From assembly GCF_002995845.1 (NCBI RefSeq), contig NZ_PVXP01000021.1:1-50517 (forward strand): 50,517 nt of DNA, written 5' to 3'. Shown piece by piece: positions 10,831 to 19,982 of the stretch (position 1 is its first letter; each line of letters starts with the position of its first letter). A program made the translations under genes and the position numbers. The notes below the pieces were generated by a model. It was not told the DNA's origin and searched no databases. It worked only from the letters and a program-made list of their open reading frames with translations. Source of the DNA: Clostridium luticellarii (GTDB taxonomy: Bacteria; Bacillota; Clostridia; Clostridiales; Clostridiaceae).

Positions 10831-10963
10831 ATCAAAATATAAATATCAAATATCAATTTTGGTTGATTTTCGGTGCGGTCGAAAATCTTCATTATCTGAT
10901 ATTTAATATTTGAACTTTAATATTTGAATTATGTAAATTGCGAACTGTGAATTGTCAATTGAT
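10831..10963 (+). repeat. Hairpin repeat copy 1 (GATTTTCGG core)
   Basis: AT-rich arms with short repeats of the ATATCAA/TGATATT kind flank an inner stem GATTTTCG (10865-10872) / CGAAAATC (10880-10887). A heptad-like tail (GCGAACTGTGAATTGTCAATTG) runs up to the recJ ribosome binding site. It belongs to the family described under copy 4. Confidence 0.65.
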
Positions 10964-10982
10964 AAAGGCTGGTGTTGTTTTT

Positions 10983-12761
10983 TTGAGTGCTAAGTGGATG
11001 CTGAGAAGATGCAGAAATAATATAGAAGCTATTTCTAAAAAGGCGGGAATAAGTGAAGTTGCAGCACAGATTCTCGCAAATCGGGGGATAACCAGTGCAG
11101 AGGATATAGATGATTTCATAAATCCATCAATACATAAACTGCTGGATCCCGGAATTATGAAAGACATGGAAAGAGGTACGGATATAATATGCGAGGCCAT
11201 AAAGGAAAACAAAAATATGGCCATATATGGTGACTACGATGTGGATGGTGTAATAAGTACTTATATACTGTATTGTGGACTTTTGAGGTGCGGTGCCAGA
11301 GTAAAATATCATATTCCTGACAGGGTTGCGGAAGGATACGGTATAAATATTCACAGCCTGGAGCAGTTGAAAGATGAAGGCATTGAAGTTATAATAACCT
11401 GTGACAACGGCATTTCGGCCATAGATCAGATTGAGAGGGCAAAAGAACTTGGAATGACTGTAGTGGTTACGGATCACCATGATATACCTTTTGATGATTC
11501 AAAACAAGGTGAAAAAAAATTTCTGATACCTGATGCAGATGCGGTCATTGATCCAAAACAAAAAGAATGTCCATATCCGTTTAAACAGCTCTGTGGTGCA
11601 GGAGTGGCCTTTAAATTTGTTCAGATGCTTTATAGAAAATTCAATATAGGGGAAGAAGAAGCCTATGCATTCATAGAATATGCAGCTGTAGGCACCATAT
11701 GCGATGTGGTGGATCTGCTGGGTGAAAACAGGATAATAGCCAGGAATGGACTTGAAATGATAAACCACACCGAAAATATTGGAATAAAAGCACTTATAAA
11801 AGAAACACTTCTGGAGGGAAAGGTTATAAATTCCTACCATGTAGGTTTTATTATAGGACCCTGTATAAATGCCACGGGGCGGTTGGACAGCGCTTCTGTT
11901 GCACTTGAGCTTTTACTCTGCAGGGACCCTGTAAGAGCGGAGAAACTTGCAAAAAAACTTCATGAACTGAACATACAAAGACAGCATATGACCATGGACG
12001 GTTTAAATGAAGTGATAGAAGAAGTGGAAAATTCATCTCTGAAAAATGACAGGGTACTTGTAGTGTATAAAGATGACATACATGAAAGTATAGCAGGTAT
12101 TGTTGCAGGAAGACTCAAGGAAAAATACAATATTCCTTCCATAGTGATAACTAAAGGGACAGATAAGGCCAAGGGCTCGGGAAGATCCATAGAAGGCTAT
12201 AATATGTTTGAGGAGCTTTTAAAATGCAGGGAACTGATGGACAAATTCGGAGGTCACCCTCTGGCGGCAGGTTTATCCATAGATGTTGAAAACATAGACA
12301 AATTGAGAAAAAAGTTAAATAAAAACTGCAGTCTAACTGATGAAGACATAATACCTAAAATCAGGATAGACAGGAGGCTTCCCCTGGAGCATATCTCTTT
12401 TAGCATGTTGAAGGAAATTGAAAAACTGCAGCCTTTTGGGAAGGGAAATTCCGCACCTGTTTTTGGTGAAAAAAATGTAAATGTATTTAAAGTGTATTTT
12501 TTAGGAAAGGATAAAAATGTACTGAAATTGTTCTGCCGGCTTAAAAATACCTTGAAGAAAATTGATGCAGTGGATTTTAAGGGGGGTAAAAAATTCAGAA
12601 AGTTGATACTGGAAAATTACGGTCCTCAGAGAGGAAACAAGATTTTCAGCAATGACTTTAACAGTATAAAAATGGATTTTGTGTTTTCACCTTCTGTCAA
12701 TGAATTTAATGGAAACAAAAATATTCAAATTGTAGTGGAGGATTTCAGGCTGACTTCTTGA
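10983..12761 (+). CDS. recJ: Single-stranded-DNA-specific exonuclease RecJ
   Basis: 592 residues from the TTG at 10983, behind AAAGGCTGGTG. The frame is open further upstream, but that stretch is repeat DNA without a usable start signal. DHH-family motifs are clear: DYDVDG (near 84), TCDNGISA, TDHHD (near 163) and GRSIEGYNMFEELL followed by GGHPLAAG (near 422, DHHA1). RecJ degrades single-stranded DNA 5' to 3' in mismatch, base-excision and recombination repair. The C-terminal part after 450 is an OB-like domain. It is at the short end for RecJ, as in many clostridia. Confidence 0.9.
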   Translation: MSAKWMLRRCRNNIEAISKKAGISEVAAQILANRGITSAEDIDDFINPSIHKLLDPGIMKDMERGTDIICEAIKENKNMAIYGDYDVDGVISTYILYCGLLRCGARVKYHIPDRVAEGYGINIHSLEQLKDEGIEVIITCDNGISAIDQIERAKELGMTVVVTDHHDIPFDDSKQGEKKFLIPDADAVIDPKQKECPYPFKQLCGAGVAFKFVQMLYRKFNIGEEEAYAFIEYAAVGTICDVVDLLGENRIIARNGLEMINHTENIGIKALIKETLLEGKVINSYHVGFIIGPCINATGRLDSASVALELLLCRDPVRAEKLAKKLHELNIQRQHMTMDGLNEVIEEVENSSLKNDRVLVVYKDDIHESIAGIVAGRLKEKYNIPSIVITKGTDKAKGSGRSIEGYNMFEELLKCRELMDKFGGHPLAAGLSIDVENIDKLRKKLNKNCSLTDEDIIPKIRIDRRLPLEHISFSMLKEIEKLQPFGKGNSAPVFGEKNVNVFKVYFLGKDKNVLKLFCRLKNTLKKIDAVDFKGGKKFRKLILENYGPQRGNKIFSNDFNSIKMDFVFSPSVNEFNGNKNIQIVVEDFRLTS

Positions 12762-12848
12762 TTTTGACTGGAAGTGAACGGGAAGGTTAAGCTTTTCACA
12801 ATATTCTTATCGCCAAATATTATATTTTGTAAGAGGAGGAAATATACT

Positions 12849-13913
12849 TTGAAGAAAATAATTCTCACAGGTGGAGGTTCCGCCGGGCATGTTACGCCTA
12901 ATCTGGCTTTGATTCCCAAACTAAGGGATCTGGGATATGAAATACAGTACATAGGAAGTGAAAATGGCATTGAGAGAAAAATAATAGAAGACGAAAAGAT
13001 AAAATACCATGCCATTTCAAGTGGAAAATTGAGAAGGTATTTTGATATAAAAAATTTTACAGATCCTTTCAAGGTGATCAGGGGTATATTTCAGGCTGTA
13101 CTTATAATCAGAAGGGAAAAACCAAACATAGTGTTTTCAAAGGGAGGATTTGTATCGGTACCTGTGGTCATTGCTGCTCATTTCAACAGAGTTCCGGTCA
13201 TTATCCATGAATCGGACATGACACCGGGACTTGCAAATAAGATATCCCTGCCTTATTGTACCAGAATATGTGTTACATTTCCCGAATCATTGAAAAGTAT
13301 GAAAGGACATAATGCAGTGCTTACGGGAACACCAATAAGACAGGAGCTTTTGGATGGAAGCAGGATAATTGGCAGGAGAATATGCGGATTTACCAATGAA
13401 AAGCCAATTCTTCTTGTAATAGGTGGAAGCCTTGGATCCAGATTTATAAATAACGTGGTGAGAAATTCTTTAAATGAGCTTTTAAAAGTATTTAACATAG
13501 TTCATATATGCGGAAGAGGAAATATGGACAAAGCTCTTGAGGTGAGGAAGGGGTATGTTCAGTTTGAATATCTGAATAAGGAACTCTCACATGTGATGAA
13601 TGCAGCGGATATAGTGGTATCAAGGGCAGGTGCCAATGTCATATTCGAATTGCTTGCACTTAAAAAGCCTAATCTCCTGATTCCTCTTTCCAGGGCATCC
13701 AGCAGGGGTGATCAGATTTTAAATGCAGCTTCTTTTGAAAAAAGCGGCTACAGCATGGTACTGCAGGAGGAAAAAATGACGCAGAAGGTTTTTCTGGATA
13801 AAATTGAAGAGTTGTACAAGTCAAGGGAGAAATATATAAATAACATGATGGCAAGTCCTGCCCGTCATGGGACAACCAAGATTGTGCATTTAATAGAAAA
13901 GTACAGAAATTAG
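12849..13913 (+). CDS. murG: UDP-GlcNAc:undecaprenyl-PP-MurNAc-pentapeptide GlcNAc transferase
   Basis: 354 residues from TTG at 12849, spaced 8 nt after AGAGGAGGA. The longer open frame from 12774 has no ribosome binding site. MurG (GT28) adds GlcNAc to lipid I to make lipid II on the inner membrane face. Motifs seen are the N-terminal loop [25 protein letters not shown] at the start of the C-terminal Rossmann domain, and the UDP-GlcNAc-binding [20 protein letters not shown] with RGDQILNA downstream. Its length fits the family. It stands away from the usual dcw cell-wall cluster, which is common in clostridia. Confidence 0.93.
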   Translation: MKKIILTGGGSAGHVTPNLALIPKLRDLGYEIQYIGSENGIERKIIEDEKIKYHAISSGKLRRYFDIKNFTDPFKVIRGIFQAVLIIRREKPNIVFSKGGFVSVPVVIAAHFNRVPVIIHESDMTPGLANKISLPYCTRICVTFPESLKSMKGHNAVLTGTPIRQELLDGSRIIGRRICGFTNEKPILLVIGGSLGSRFINNVVRNSLNELLKVFNIVHICGRGNMDKALEVRKGYVQFEYLNKELSHVMNAADIVVSRAGANVIFELLALKKPNLLIPLSRASSRGDQILNAASFEKSGYSMVLQEEKMTQKVFLDKIEELYKSREKYINNMMASPARHGTTKIVHLIEKYRN

Positions 13914-14104
13914 CAGATAACTCCTTTAGAATTTATTCTATATGAATTTCAATTCTACACTTTAATGTAAAGAAGTACTTTGTGAAAAAAATATTATTAT
14001 TTTTATTTTTTTAGGAGGAAAAATGCTTTGTGTGTAGAAATATAGATTAAGGGATATAAAATATGTGGTGATAATTATATCAAATTGAAAGGTGGAGGTA
14101 GTAT

Positions 14105-14530
14105 ATGAAAAATATAGCTGTAATATATTGGAGCAATGGCGGGAATGTAGAGGTTTTGGCAGATAATATTGTAAAGGGAGCGGAAAGTGAAGGCGCAAAA
14201 GTAACCGTAAAACATGTGCAGGATGCAAAAGTTGAAGATGTAACTTCCGCAGATGCCGTGGCTTTCGGAAGTCCGTCTCTTGACAACAATAAGATAGAGC
14301 AGGATCACATGGCTCCATTTATTAAAGAATTCAAACTCCTGCCTATACAGGGGAAGAAAGCAGTATTATTTGGGTCCTATGGCTGGGATGAAGGAGCATT
14401 TTTGAAGGAATGGAAAAAGGTTGTAGAAGATTATGGATTCAATGTGGTGGGAGAATTGGCAGTTAAAGAAGCTCCTGATGATGAACAACTGCAAAAGGCC
14501 GGTGAATTAGGTAAATTACTTGCAAAATAA
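14105..14530 (+). CDS. Flavodoxin (short chain)
   Basis: 141 residues. The FMN phosphate-binding loop WSNGGNVEVLAD lies near residues 10-21, and isoalloxazine-contacting loops are seen at GSPSLDNN and GSYGWDEG. It is a one-electron carrier at low potential that can replace ferredoxin. The next gene downstream encodes pyruvate:ferredoxin oxidoreductase, a classic flavodoxin/ferredoxin reducer, although each gene has its own terminator and start region. ATG follows AAAGGTGGAGGTAG. The family assignment is firm; the physiological partner is inferred from position. Confidence 0.9.
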   Translation: MKNIAVIYWSNGGNVEVLADNIVKGAESEGAKVTVKHVQDAKVEDVTSADAVAFGSPSLDNNKIEQDHMAPFIKEFKLLPIQGKKAVLFGSYGWDEGAFLKEWKKVVEDYGFNVVGELAVKEAPDDEQLQKAGELGKLLAK

Positions 14531-14555
14531 AATGAAATGCTTTGCATTCTATTTT
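14529..14555 (+). terminator. Stem-loop after the flavodoxin gene
   Basis: AAAATGAAATGC (14529-14540) pairs with GCATTCTATTTT (14544-14555), 10 Watson-Crick pairs plus one G-U and one mismatch, with a TTT loop. It overlaps the stop codon. Confidence 0.45.
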
Positions 14556-14741
14556 CTCATTGTGAACTGCGAATTGTCAAATGGAACTGTATTTTAAAAA
14601 AATTTCATCTGTAGTATAGCTTTTGCCATACCCAATTATGTAAAAAATGGATAATAATAATTTTGAAAAATTTTTTTAAAAATAAGCTTTACATATTTAA
14701 AATTTTGCAGTTTTGTTGTATAGTAAAACTATAGATTAAAT

Positions 14742-14773
14742 AAAAGCACAATTAAATATCTTGTGCTTTTTAA
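14742..14773 (+). terminator. Terminator-like hairpin upstream of PFOR
   Basis: AAAAGCACA (14742-14750) pairs perfectly with TGTGCTTTT (14762-14770) around an 11-nt loop, and T residues follow. Confidence 0.55.
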
Positions 14774-14811
14774 TTAAATTTATTGCTTTTAGTGCATTGC
14801 TGTACTAATTA

Positions 14812-14820
14812 TGGTATAAT
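14812..14820 (+). promoter_or_regulatory. Extended -10 promoter for PFOR
   Basis: TGGTATAAT with TATAAT at 14815-14820. A good -35 is not visible at the normal spacing. The predicted transcript starts near 14827, giving an 85-nt leader. Confidence 0.45.
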
Positions 14821-14911
14821 TACTGTATCAGTTTAAAAAATTAAAAAGCACAACTATTTATACTTAAAATTTATAATACTAATTATAATACTAAAAAGGA
14901 GAGGAATTTTT

Positions 14912-17900
14912 ATGAGCAAAACGAAAACTATGGATGGGAATACTGCAGCAGCTTATATTTCCTATGCATTTACTGATGTAGCAGCTATTTATCCAATAAC
15001 TCCATCATCTCCAATGGCAGAACACGTGGATGAATGGGTAGCTCAAGGTAAGAAGAATATTTTTGGACAACAAGTAAAAGTTATGGAAATGCAGTCAGAG
15101 GCAGGTGCGTCTGGTGCAGTACATGGTTCACTACAGGCAGGAGCCCTGACTACGACTTATACTGCATCACAAGGTTTACTTCTTATGATACCTAATATGT
15201 ATAAGATTGCAGGAGAACTTTTACCGGGAGTGTTCCAGGTATCAGCCAGAGCAGTAGCAGCTAATTCACTTAATATATTTGGTGATCATCAGGATGTAAT
15301 GGCAACAAGACAGACAGGTTTTGCACTGCTTGCAGAGAGCTCGGTACAGCAGGTTATGGATCTTGCTGCAGTAGCACATCTGTCAGCAATAAAAGGCAGA
15401 GTCCCATTTGTAAATTTCTTTGACGGATTTAGAACTTCCCATGAAATCCAAAAAATTGAATTGCTGGATTATGATGATCTGGCAAAATTGGTTGATGTGG
15501 ATGCATTAAATGCTTTCAGAAGAAGAGCTTTGAATCCAGATCATCCGGTAACTCGTGGTACAGCACAGAATCCGGATATATATTTCCAGGAAAGAGAAGT
15601 ATCAAATAAGTACTATGAGGCACTTCCTGAAATAGTTGAAAATTACATGGCAGAAATAAGCAAGCTTACTGGAAGAGAATATCACCTGTTCAACTATTAT
15701 GGCGCAAAAGATGCAGAGAGAATTATAATAGCTATGGGTTCAGTCTGTGAAACTATAGAAGAAGTAATAGACTATTTGACTGCTAAAGGTGAAAAAGTTG
15801 GACTGCTTACAGTACACTTGTACAGGCCATTCTCAATAGAACATTTCTTTAAATATATACCAGAGACTGTTAAAAAAATTGCGGTTTTGGATAGAACAAA
15901 AGAGCCAGGCTCAATTGGTGAACCTCTCTACTTAGATGTTAAAAATGCATTCTATGGAAAGGAAAAACAGCCGGTTATAGTTGGAGGAAGATATGGACTT
16001 GGTTCAAAAGATGTGCTTCCATCACATATTCTTCCTGTATTTGAAAACTTAAAGGCAGATAATCCGAAGAATGGATTTACTATAAGCATAGTTGATGATG
16101 TTACAAATACATCCTTAAATGTAGGAGAAGATATAAACACGACTCCAGCAGGAACTACAGCTTGTAAGTTCTGGGGACTTGGATCCGATGGTACTGTAGG
16201 AGCAAACAAGAGTGCTATAAAGATCATAGGTGATCATACTGATATGTATGCCCAGGGATATTTTGCATATGACTCCAAAAAATCCGGAGGAATAACAGTT
16301 TCCCACCTGAGATTTGGTAAATCACCAATAAAATCACCATATCTTATAGATAAAGCTGATTTCATCGCAGTACACAATCAGTCCTATGTTCATAAATACA
16401 ATGTACTTGAAGGACTTAAAAAAGGCGGCAGATTCCTGTTAAATACAATTTGGACTCCAGAAGAACTTGAGAAGGAATTGCCAGCTTCAATTAAGAAATA
16501 TATAGCAGACAATGATATTGAATTCTATACATTGAATGCTGTTAAAATAGCTCAGGGAATAGGTCTTGGCGGAAGAATAAACATGATCTGTCAGGCTGCC
16601 TTCTTCAAAATTGCAAATATCATACCGGTAGAAGATGCAGTTAAATATTTGAAAGAAGCAGTTGTAACTTCTTATGGTAAAAAAGGACAAAAAGTTGTAG
16701 ACATGAACAATGCAGCTATAGACGAAGGTGTTAAATCAGTAGTCAAAATAGATGTACCAGCTTCCTGGAAAAATGCATCGGAAGAAGCTGCTGCAACAAA
16801 AGAAGTTCCTGAATTCATTAAAAATATAGTTGAACCTATGAACAGACAGGATGGAGACAAACTTCCTGTAAGTACTTTTGTAGGAATGGAAGACGGTACA
16901 TTCCCTGCAGGAACTGCAGCTTATGAAAAGAGAGGAATAGCTATATCTGTTCCTGAATGGCAAGTGGACAAGTGTATACAGTGTAACCAATGTTCATTTG
17001 TATGTCCACATGCAGCTATAAGACCTATACTCACTACTGAAGAAGAAGCTTCCAAAGCACCTAAGGGATTTGAGTTTAAAGATGCTACTGGAGCAAAAGG
17101 ACTTAAATTTACCATAGCTGTTTCACCATATGACTGCCAGGGCTGTGGAAACTGTGCAGATGTATGTCCTGCAAAGGAAAAAGCTCTTGTTATGAAGCCG
17201 CTGGATACTCAATTGTATAAGGCAGATGCATGGGATTATGCTGTATCAGTATCTCATAAGGACAATCCAATGGATAAATTCAATGTAAAGGGAAGCCAGT
17301 TTGAGCAGCCATTACTTGAGTTCTCAGGAGCCTGTGCAGGATGCGGAGAAACTCCGTATGTTAAACTTGTAACTCAATTATTTGGTGACACAATGATGAT
17401 AGCTAATGCTACAGGATGTTCATCAATTTGGGGAGCTTCTGCGCCAACAACTCCATATACAACCAATTACAGAGGACATGGTCCGTCCTGGGCTAACTCA
17501 TTATTTGAGGACAATGCTGAATATGGACTTGGTATGGTATTAGGAGTAAAACAGACAAGAGAAAGAATTAAGGCAAGCATAGAAGCAGCACTGAAAGGTA
17601 GTTTAAGTGCAGAACTCAAAGCTGCTTTTGAAGATTGGATTGAAAATATTGACAATGGACAGGGTACAAGAGAAAGAGCTGATAAGATAATAGCTTTACT
17701 TGAGAATGAAAAAGGAAATAATCCTGTACTGAACGACATATATGAAAACAAAGATTTCTTGATCAAGAGATCCAACTGGGTAATAGGCGGAGATGGATGG
17801 GCTTATGATATAGGATACGGCGGATTAGACCATGTACTTGCATCTGGAGAAGATGTAAATGTACTTGTACTTGATACAGAAGTTTATTCAAATACAGGTG

Positions 17901-18415
17901 GACAGTCTTCAAAATCAACTCCTGCTGCAGCTGTAGCTAAATTTGCAGCAAGTGGTAAGAGAACAAAGAAGAAGGATCTTGGAATGATGGCCATGACCTA
18001 CGGATATGTTTATGTAGCTCAGATTTCCATGGGTGCCAACAGGGCTCAGGCTCTTAAAGCAATAAAAGAAGCAGAAGCTTATAAAGGACCATCTCTTGTA
18101 ATAGCTTATGCCCCATGTATCAATCATGGATTGAAAGCTGGCATGGGCAAGAGCCAGAGAGAAGCCAAAAAAGCTGTTGATTGCGGATACTGGTCACTTT
18201 ACAGATATAATCCTGAATTGAAGGCACAGGGCAAGAATGGATTCAGCCTGGATTCAAAAGAACCTACTGAAGACTTCAGAACATTCCTGTTAGGTGAAGT
18301 TAGATATGCATCACTTGCTAAACAATTCCCTGATCAGGCGGAAGCACTGTTTGAAAAGACTAAAAAAGATGCATTTGAGAGACTCGAAGGATACAAGAAA
18401 TTGGCAAATGCATAA
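14912..18415 (+). CDS. nifJ: Pyruvate:ferredoxin (flavodoxin) oxidoreductase
   Basis: 1167 residues, the full single-chain PFOR length. It converts pyruvate and CoA to acetyl-CoA and CO2 and passes two electrons to ferredoxin or flavodoxin; acetogens can also run it in reverse. Domains in order are the N-terminal pyrimidine-binding domain (YPITPSSPMAEHVDEW), the gamma region, a dicluster ferredoxin domain with CIQCNQCSFVCP (near 687) and CQGCGNCADVCP (near 741), and the TPP domain with CAGCGETP (near 807), GGDGWAYDIGYGG and TEVYSNTGGQSSKSTP. All cluster cysteines are present. Codon choice is visibly cleaner (many AGA, GGA, CTT) than in neighbouring genes, consistent with high expression. The start follows AAAGGAGAGG. 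Confidence 0.96.
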   Translation: MSKTKTMDGNTAAAYISYAFTDVAAIYPITPSSPMAEHVDEWVAQGKKNIFGQQVKVMEMQSEAGASGAVHGSLQAGALTTTYTASQGLLLMIPNMYKIAGELLPGVFQVSARAVAANSLNIFGDHQDVMATRQTGFALLAESSVQQVMDLAAVAHLSAIKGRVPFVNFFDGFRTSHEIQKIELLDYDDLAKLVDVDALNAFRRRALNPDHPVTRGTAQNPDIYFQEREVSNKYYEALPEIVENYMAEISKLTGREYHLFNYYGAKDAERIIIAMGSVCETIEEVIDYLTAKGEKVGLLTVHLYRPFSIEHFFKYIPETVKKIAVLDRTKEPGSIGEPLYLDVKNAFYGKEKQPVIVGGRYGLGSKDVLPSHILPVFENLKADNPKNGFTISIVDDVTNTSLNVGEDINTTPAGTTACKFWGLGSDGTVGANKSAIKIIGDHTDMYAQGYFAYDSKKSGGITVSHLRFGKSPIKSPYLIDKADFIAVHNQSYVHKYNVLEGLKKGGRFLLNTIWTPEELEKELPASIKKYIADNDIEFYTLNAVKIAQGIGLGGRINMICQAAFFKIANIIPVEDAVKYLKEAVVTSYGKKGQKVVDMNNAAIDEGVKSVVKIDVPASWKNASEEAAATKEVPEFIKNIVEPMNRQDGDKLPVSTFVGMEDGTFPAGTAAYEKRGIAISVPEWQVDKCIQCNQCSFVCPHAAIRPILTTEEEASKAPKGFEFKDATGAKGLKFTIAVSPYDCQGCGNCADVCPAKEKALVMKPLDTQLYKADAWDYAVSVSHKDNPMDKFNVKGSQFEQPLLEFSGACAGCGETPYVKLVTQLFGDTMMIANATGCSSIWGASAPTTPYTTNYRGHGPSWANSLFEDNAEYGLGMVLGVKQTRERIKASIEAALKGSLSAELKAAFEDWIENIDNGQGTRERADKIIALLENEKGNNPVLNDIYENKDFLIKRSNWVIGGDGWAYDIGYGGLDHVLASGEDVNVLVLDTEVYSNTGGQSSKSTPAAAVAKFAASGKRTKKKDLGMMAMTYGYVYVAQISMGANRAQALKAIKEAEAYKGPSLVIAYAPCINHGLKAGMGKSQREAKKAVDCGYWSLYRYNPELKAQGKNGFSLDSKEPTEDFRTFLLGEVRYASLAKQFPDQAEALFEKTKKDAFERLEGYKKLANA

Positions 18416-18426
18416 TATCAATAATT

Positions 18427-18459
18427 AAAAATACCGGACACTTTGTGTCCGGTATTTTT
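18427..18459 (+). terminator. Strong intrinsic terminator after PFOR
   Basis: A perfect 15-bp stem, AAAAATACCGGACAC against GTGTCCGGTATTTTT, with a TTT loop and T-tail. It is symmetrical and could work in both directions. Confidence 0.93.
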
Positions 18460-18542
18460 TAATGCAGATTTAATTTTTAACTTTTTACTAAAAAAGCTTT
18501 TATTATATTGTGATTAAGGGTAAAATTAGAACATAACAATAA

Positions 18543-18667
18543 AAAGGAGGTGAATATCCCGGTAGGAATATGACTAGAAAATTATAGCTGTACCAGGAAG
18601 AGAATTTTAACATTTGGTTATAATATTGATAGGATATCCACCTTAAGGGTTACACCGGGTATATATT
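18543..18667 (+). promoter_or_regulatory. Candidate translational RNA switch upstream of the DUF1292 gene
   Basis: The SD AAAGGAGGTG (18543-18552) is 115 nt from the ATG. Fold A: ATATCCCGGT (18554-18563) pairs with ACCGGG-t-ATAT (18654-18664), leaving the SD and ATG a few nucleotides from each other across the stem. Fold B: GGATATCCACCT (18632-18643) pairs with AGGTGaATATCC (18548-18559), 11 of 12 positions, and buries the SD. ATATCC is used in both folds, so they exclude each other. An in-frame TAA at 18644 rules out an upstream start. It matches no riboswitch class I know. Confidence 0.55.
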
Positions 18668-19027
18668 ATGAATGAAAAGAACTCAAACGGACAGGACTGT
18701 GGCTGCAGCAGTGAAGTGGAAAAATGCGGTTGTGGTGAAAATGTAGAAAGTAATGGTTGTGACTGTGGCTGCGATTGTGGAGATCAGGAAGCATTGATAG
18801 TTGATCTGGAAGATGAAAATGGAAACATAGTTCCATGTGAAGTAGTTGATGGATTTGAATTTAAGGAAAGTGAATATGCCATAGTTCAAAACCCTCAGAA
18901 CCAATCCGTATATCTGTTTAAGGTAGAAGGTGACGGGGAAGAAAAGGAACTTGTCATTCCCGAAGAAGGGGAATTTGAGGAAGTTTCAGCTTATTATGAA
19001 CAATTAGCCCAGGAACAGGGAGAATAA
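18668..19027 (+). CDS. DUF1292 family protein with Cys-rich N-terminal extension
   Basis: 119 residues, strongly acidic. The C-terminal 75 residues fit DUF1292, a small family common in Firmicutes and of unknown function: ALIVDLEDENGNIVPCEVVD, later FKESEYAIV and VYLFKVEGDGEEKELVIP. The first 40 residues carry ten Cys, mostly as CG/CD pairs (CGCSSEVEKCGCG, later CDCGCDCG), which could bind metal or Fe-S; this is inference. ATG at 18668 is the only start allowed by the frame and lacks a nearby ribosome binding site; see the leader entry. The strong PFOR terminator separates it from upstream. Confidence 0.75.
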   Translation: MNEKNSNGQDCGCSSEVEKCGCGENVESNGCDCGCDCGDQEALIVDLEDENGNIVPCEVVDGFEFKESEYAIVQNPQNQSVYLFKVEGDGEEKELVIPEEGEFEEVSAYYEQLAQEQGE

Positions 19028-19040
19028 ATACTGAATAGAA

Positions 19041-19186
19041 ATATCAAAGTTCAAAGTTTAAATATCGATTTTGGTGGATTTTCGGCCTTAGCCGAAAATC
19101 TTCGTTAATTGATATTTGTTCTTTGAACTTTATACTTTAATTGTTAATTGTCTCCTGTCAACTGTCCATTGTTAATTGTCCATTGA
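19041..19186 (+). repeat. Hairpin repeat copy 2 (GATTTTCGGC core)
   Basis: The inner stem GGATTTTCGGC (19077-19087) / GCCGAAAATC (19091-19100) is enclosed by arms in which AAAGTTCAAAG pairs with CTTTGAACTTT. A tail of degenerate 7-bp units follows (TGTTAAT, TGTCTCC, TGTCAAC, TGTCCAT, TGTTAAT, TGTCCAT). Confidence 0.75.
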
Positions 19187-19188
19187 CT

Positions 19189-19833
19189 TCACTTCCAGTT
19201 CAGAACTTTGATATTGTATGGATTGTTCTTCCTATAATTTATAAGGCATGGATTTCCCACAATTTTAAATAAGGGCAGATCCGAAAGAGAATCGGAGAAC
19301 ATATAGGAATTTTTGAAATCCACTTCCATCCCGTCTTTTTTCAGGGATTCCAGAAGCCTTCTCACCTTTTCCTCACCTTTGCAGTTTTTACCTATAATTT
19401 TATTATAGTGTTTTCCATTTTCCACTGAAAATATAGTGCCTATCACTTTATCCACTTCTTCTATTTTATAGAGCTCTCTAAGGTAAAATTCTGCAGAAGC
19501 GGAAATCAGGTATATTTTATAACCTTCTTTTTTCAATTTTTTTATGGTATCCAGAGCATCTTTATAGAATATTTTGCACAGCCTTTTTTCGTAGAATTCT
19601 GCTGTAAGCAGCTTCATGTTTTCTTCACTTATGCCTTTTATAAAGGAAATAAAATTTTCTTTGGCTTTTTTTGCAGTAAATAGTCCCAGTACAAACAGAA
19701 AAGCTGAAAAAATGCTAAAAGGGGCATATAGTATTAATTTTGGATCTTTTTTTACCATGAATATGTAAAATTCCATTAGGGTTTCCCGTCTGGTCAGGGT
19801 AAAGTCCACATCGAATACAGCCAGTTTTGTCAA
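19189..19833 (-). CDS. HAD-superfamily phosphatase (SerB-like, subfamily IB)
   Basis: 214 residues from the reverse-strand TTG at 19833, placed 6-7 nt after GAGGTGA; a GTG at 19842 lies inside that ribosome binding site and is less likely. HAD motifs are in order: motif I FDVDFTLT (both catalytic Asp), motif II SAS, motif III Lys in the KGEEK region, motif IV FSDSLSDLPLF. The helical cap between motifs I and II includes a hydrophobic stretch (LILYAPFSIFSAFLFVLGLF) that may touch the membrane, as in phosphatidylglycerophosphatase-like HAD-IB proteins. The substrate cannot be read. It is the only convincing reverse-strand gene in the window and diverges from the aminotransferase gene. Confidence 0.8.
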   Translation of the reverse strand: MTKLAVFDVDFTLTRRETLMEFYIFMVKKDPKLILYAPFSIFSAFLFVLGLFTAKKAKENFISFIKGISEENMKLLTAEFYEKRLCKIFYKDALDTIKKLKKEGYKIYLISASAEFYLRELYKIEEVDKVIGTIFSVENGKHYNKIIGKNCKGEEKVRRLLESLKKDGMEVDFKNSYMFSDSLSDLPLFKIVGNPCLINYRKNNPYNIKVLNWK

Positions 19834-19982
19834 ACAGATCACCTCATTTGGTCTTTAAGCTGTAGATTTTCTTCCTTTCTATGATATCATATGGGTGGCA
19901 TGATTGGAAAGATAAAAGGTAGGAAATTATTCGGGATAATGATAAAATGTAGTAAAATATAAATCAAAAGAGGGAGTTTACA

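Larger units (their letters stand above)
14556..14911 (+). promoter_or_regulatory. Upstream region of the PFOR gene (no gene)
   Basis: This 356-bp AT-rich gap holds no credible reading frame. It contains a fragment of the GTGAACTGCGAATTGTCAA repeat type (14562-14580), a terminator-like hairpin (14742-14773), two copies of AAAAGCACAA (14742 and near 14845), an extended -10 promoter (14812-14820) and a 12-bp direct repeat TTATAATACTAA in tandem just before the ribosome binding site. Confidence 0.5.

Noticed and set aside
10938-10982. N-terminal extension of RecJ
   Set aside because: The extra codons come from the GTGAATTGTCAATTG repeat and have no ribosome binding site; TTG at 10983 does.
14556-14911. 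c-di-GMP or other known riboswitch before PFOR
   Set aside because: No matching conserved core could be found in this AT-rich gap.
18570-18587. Five-codon leader peptide (ATG ACT AGA AAA TTA TAG)
   Set aside because: Only a weak SD precedes it and the strong SD is better explained by the stem that joins it to the DUF1292 start; not excluded, but not supported.
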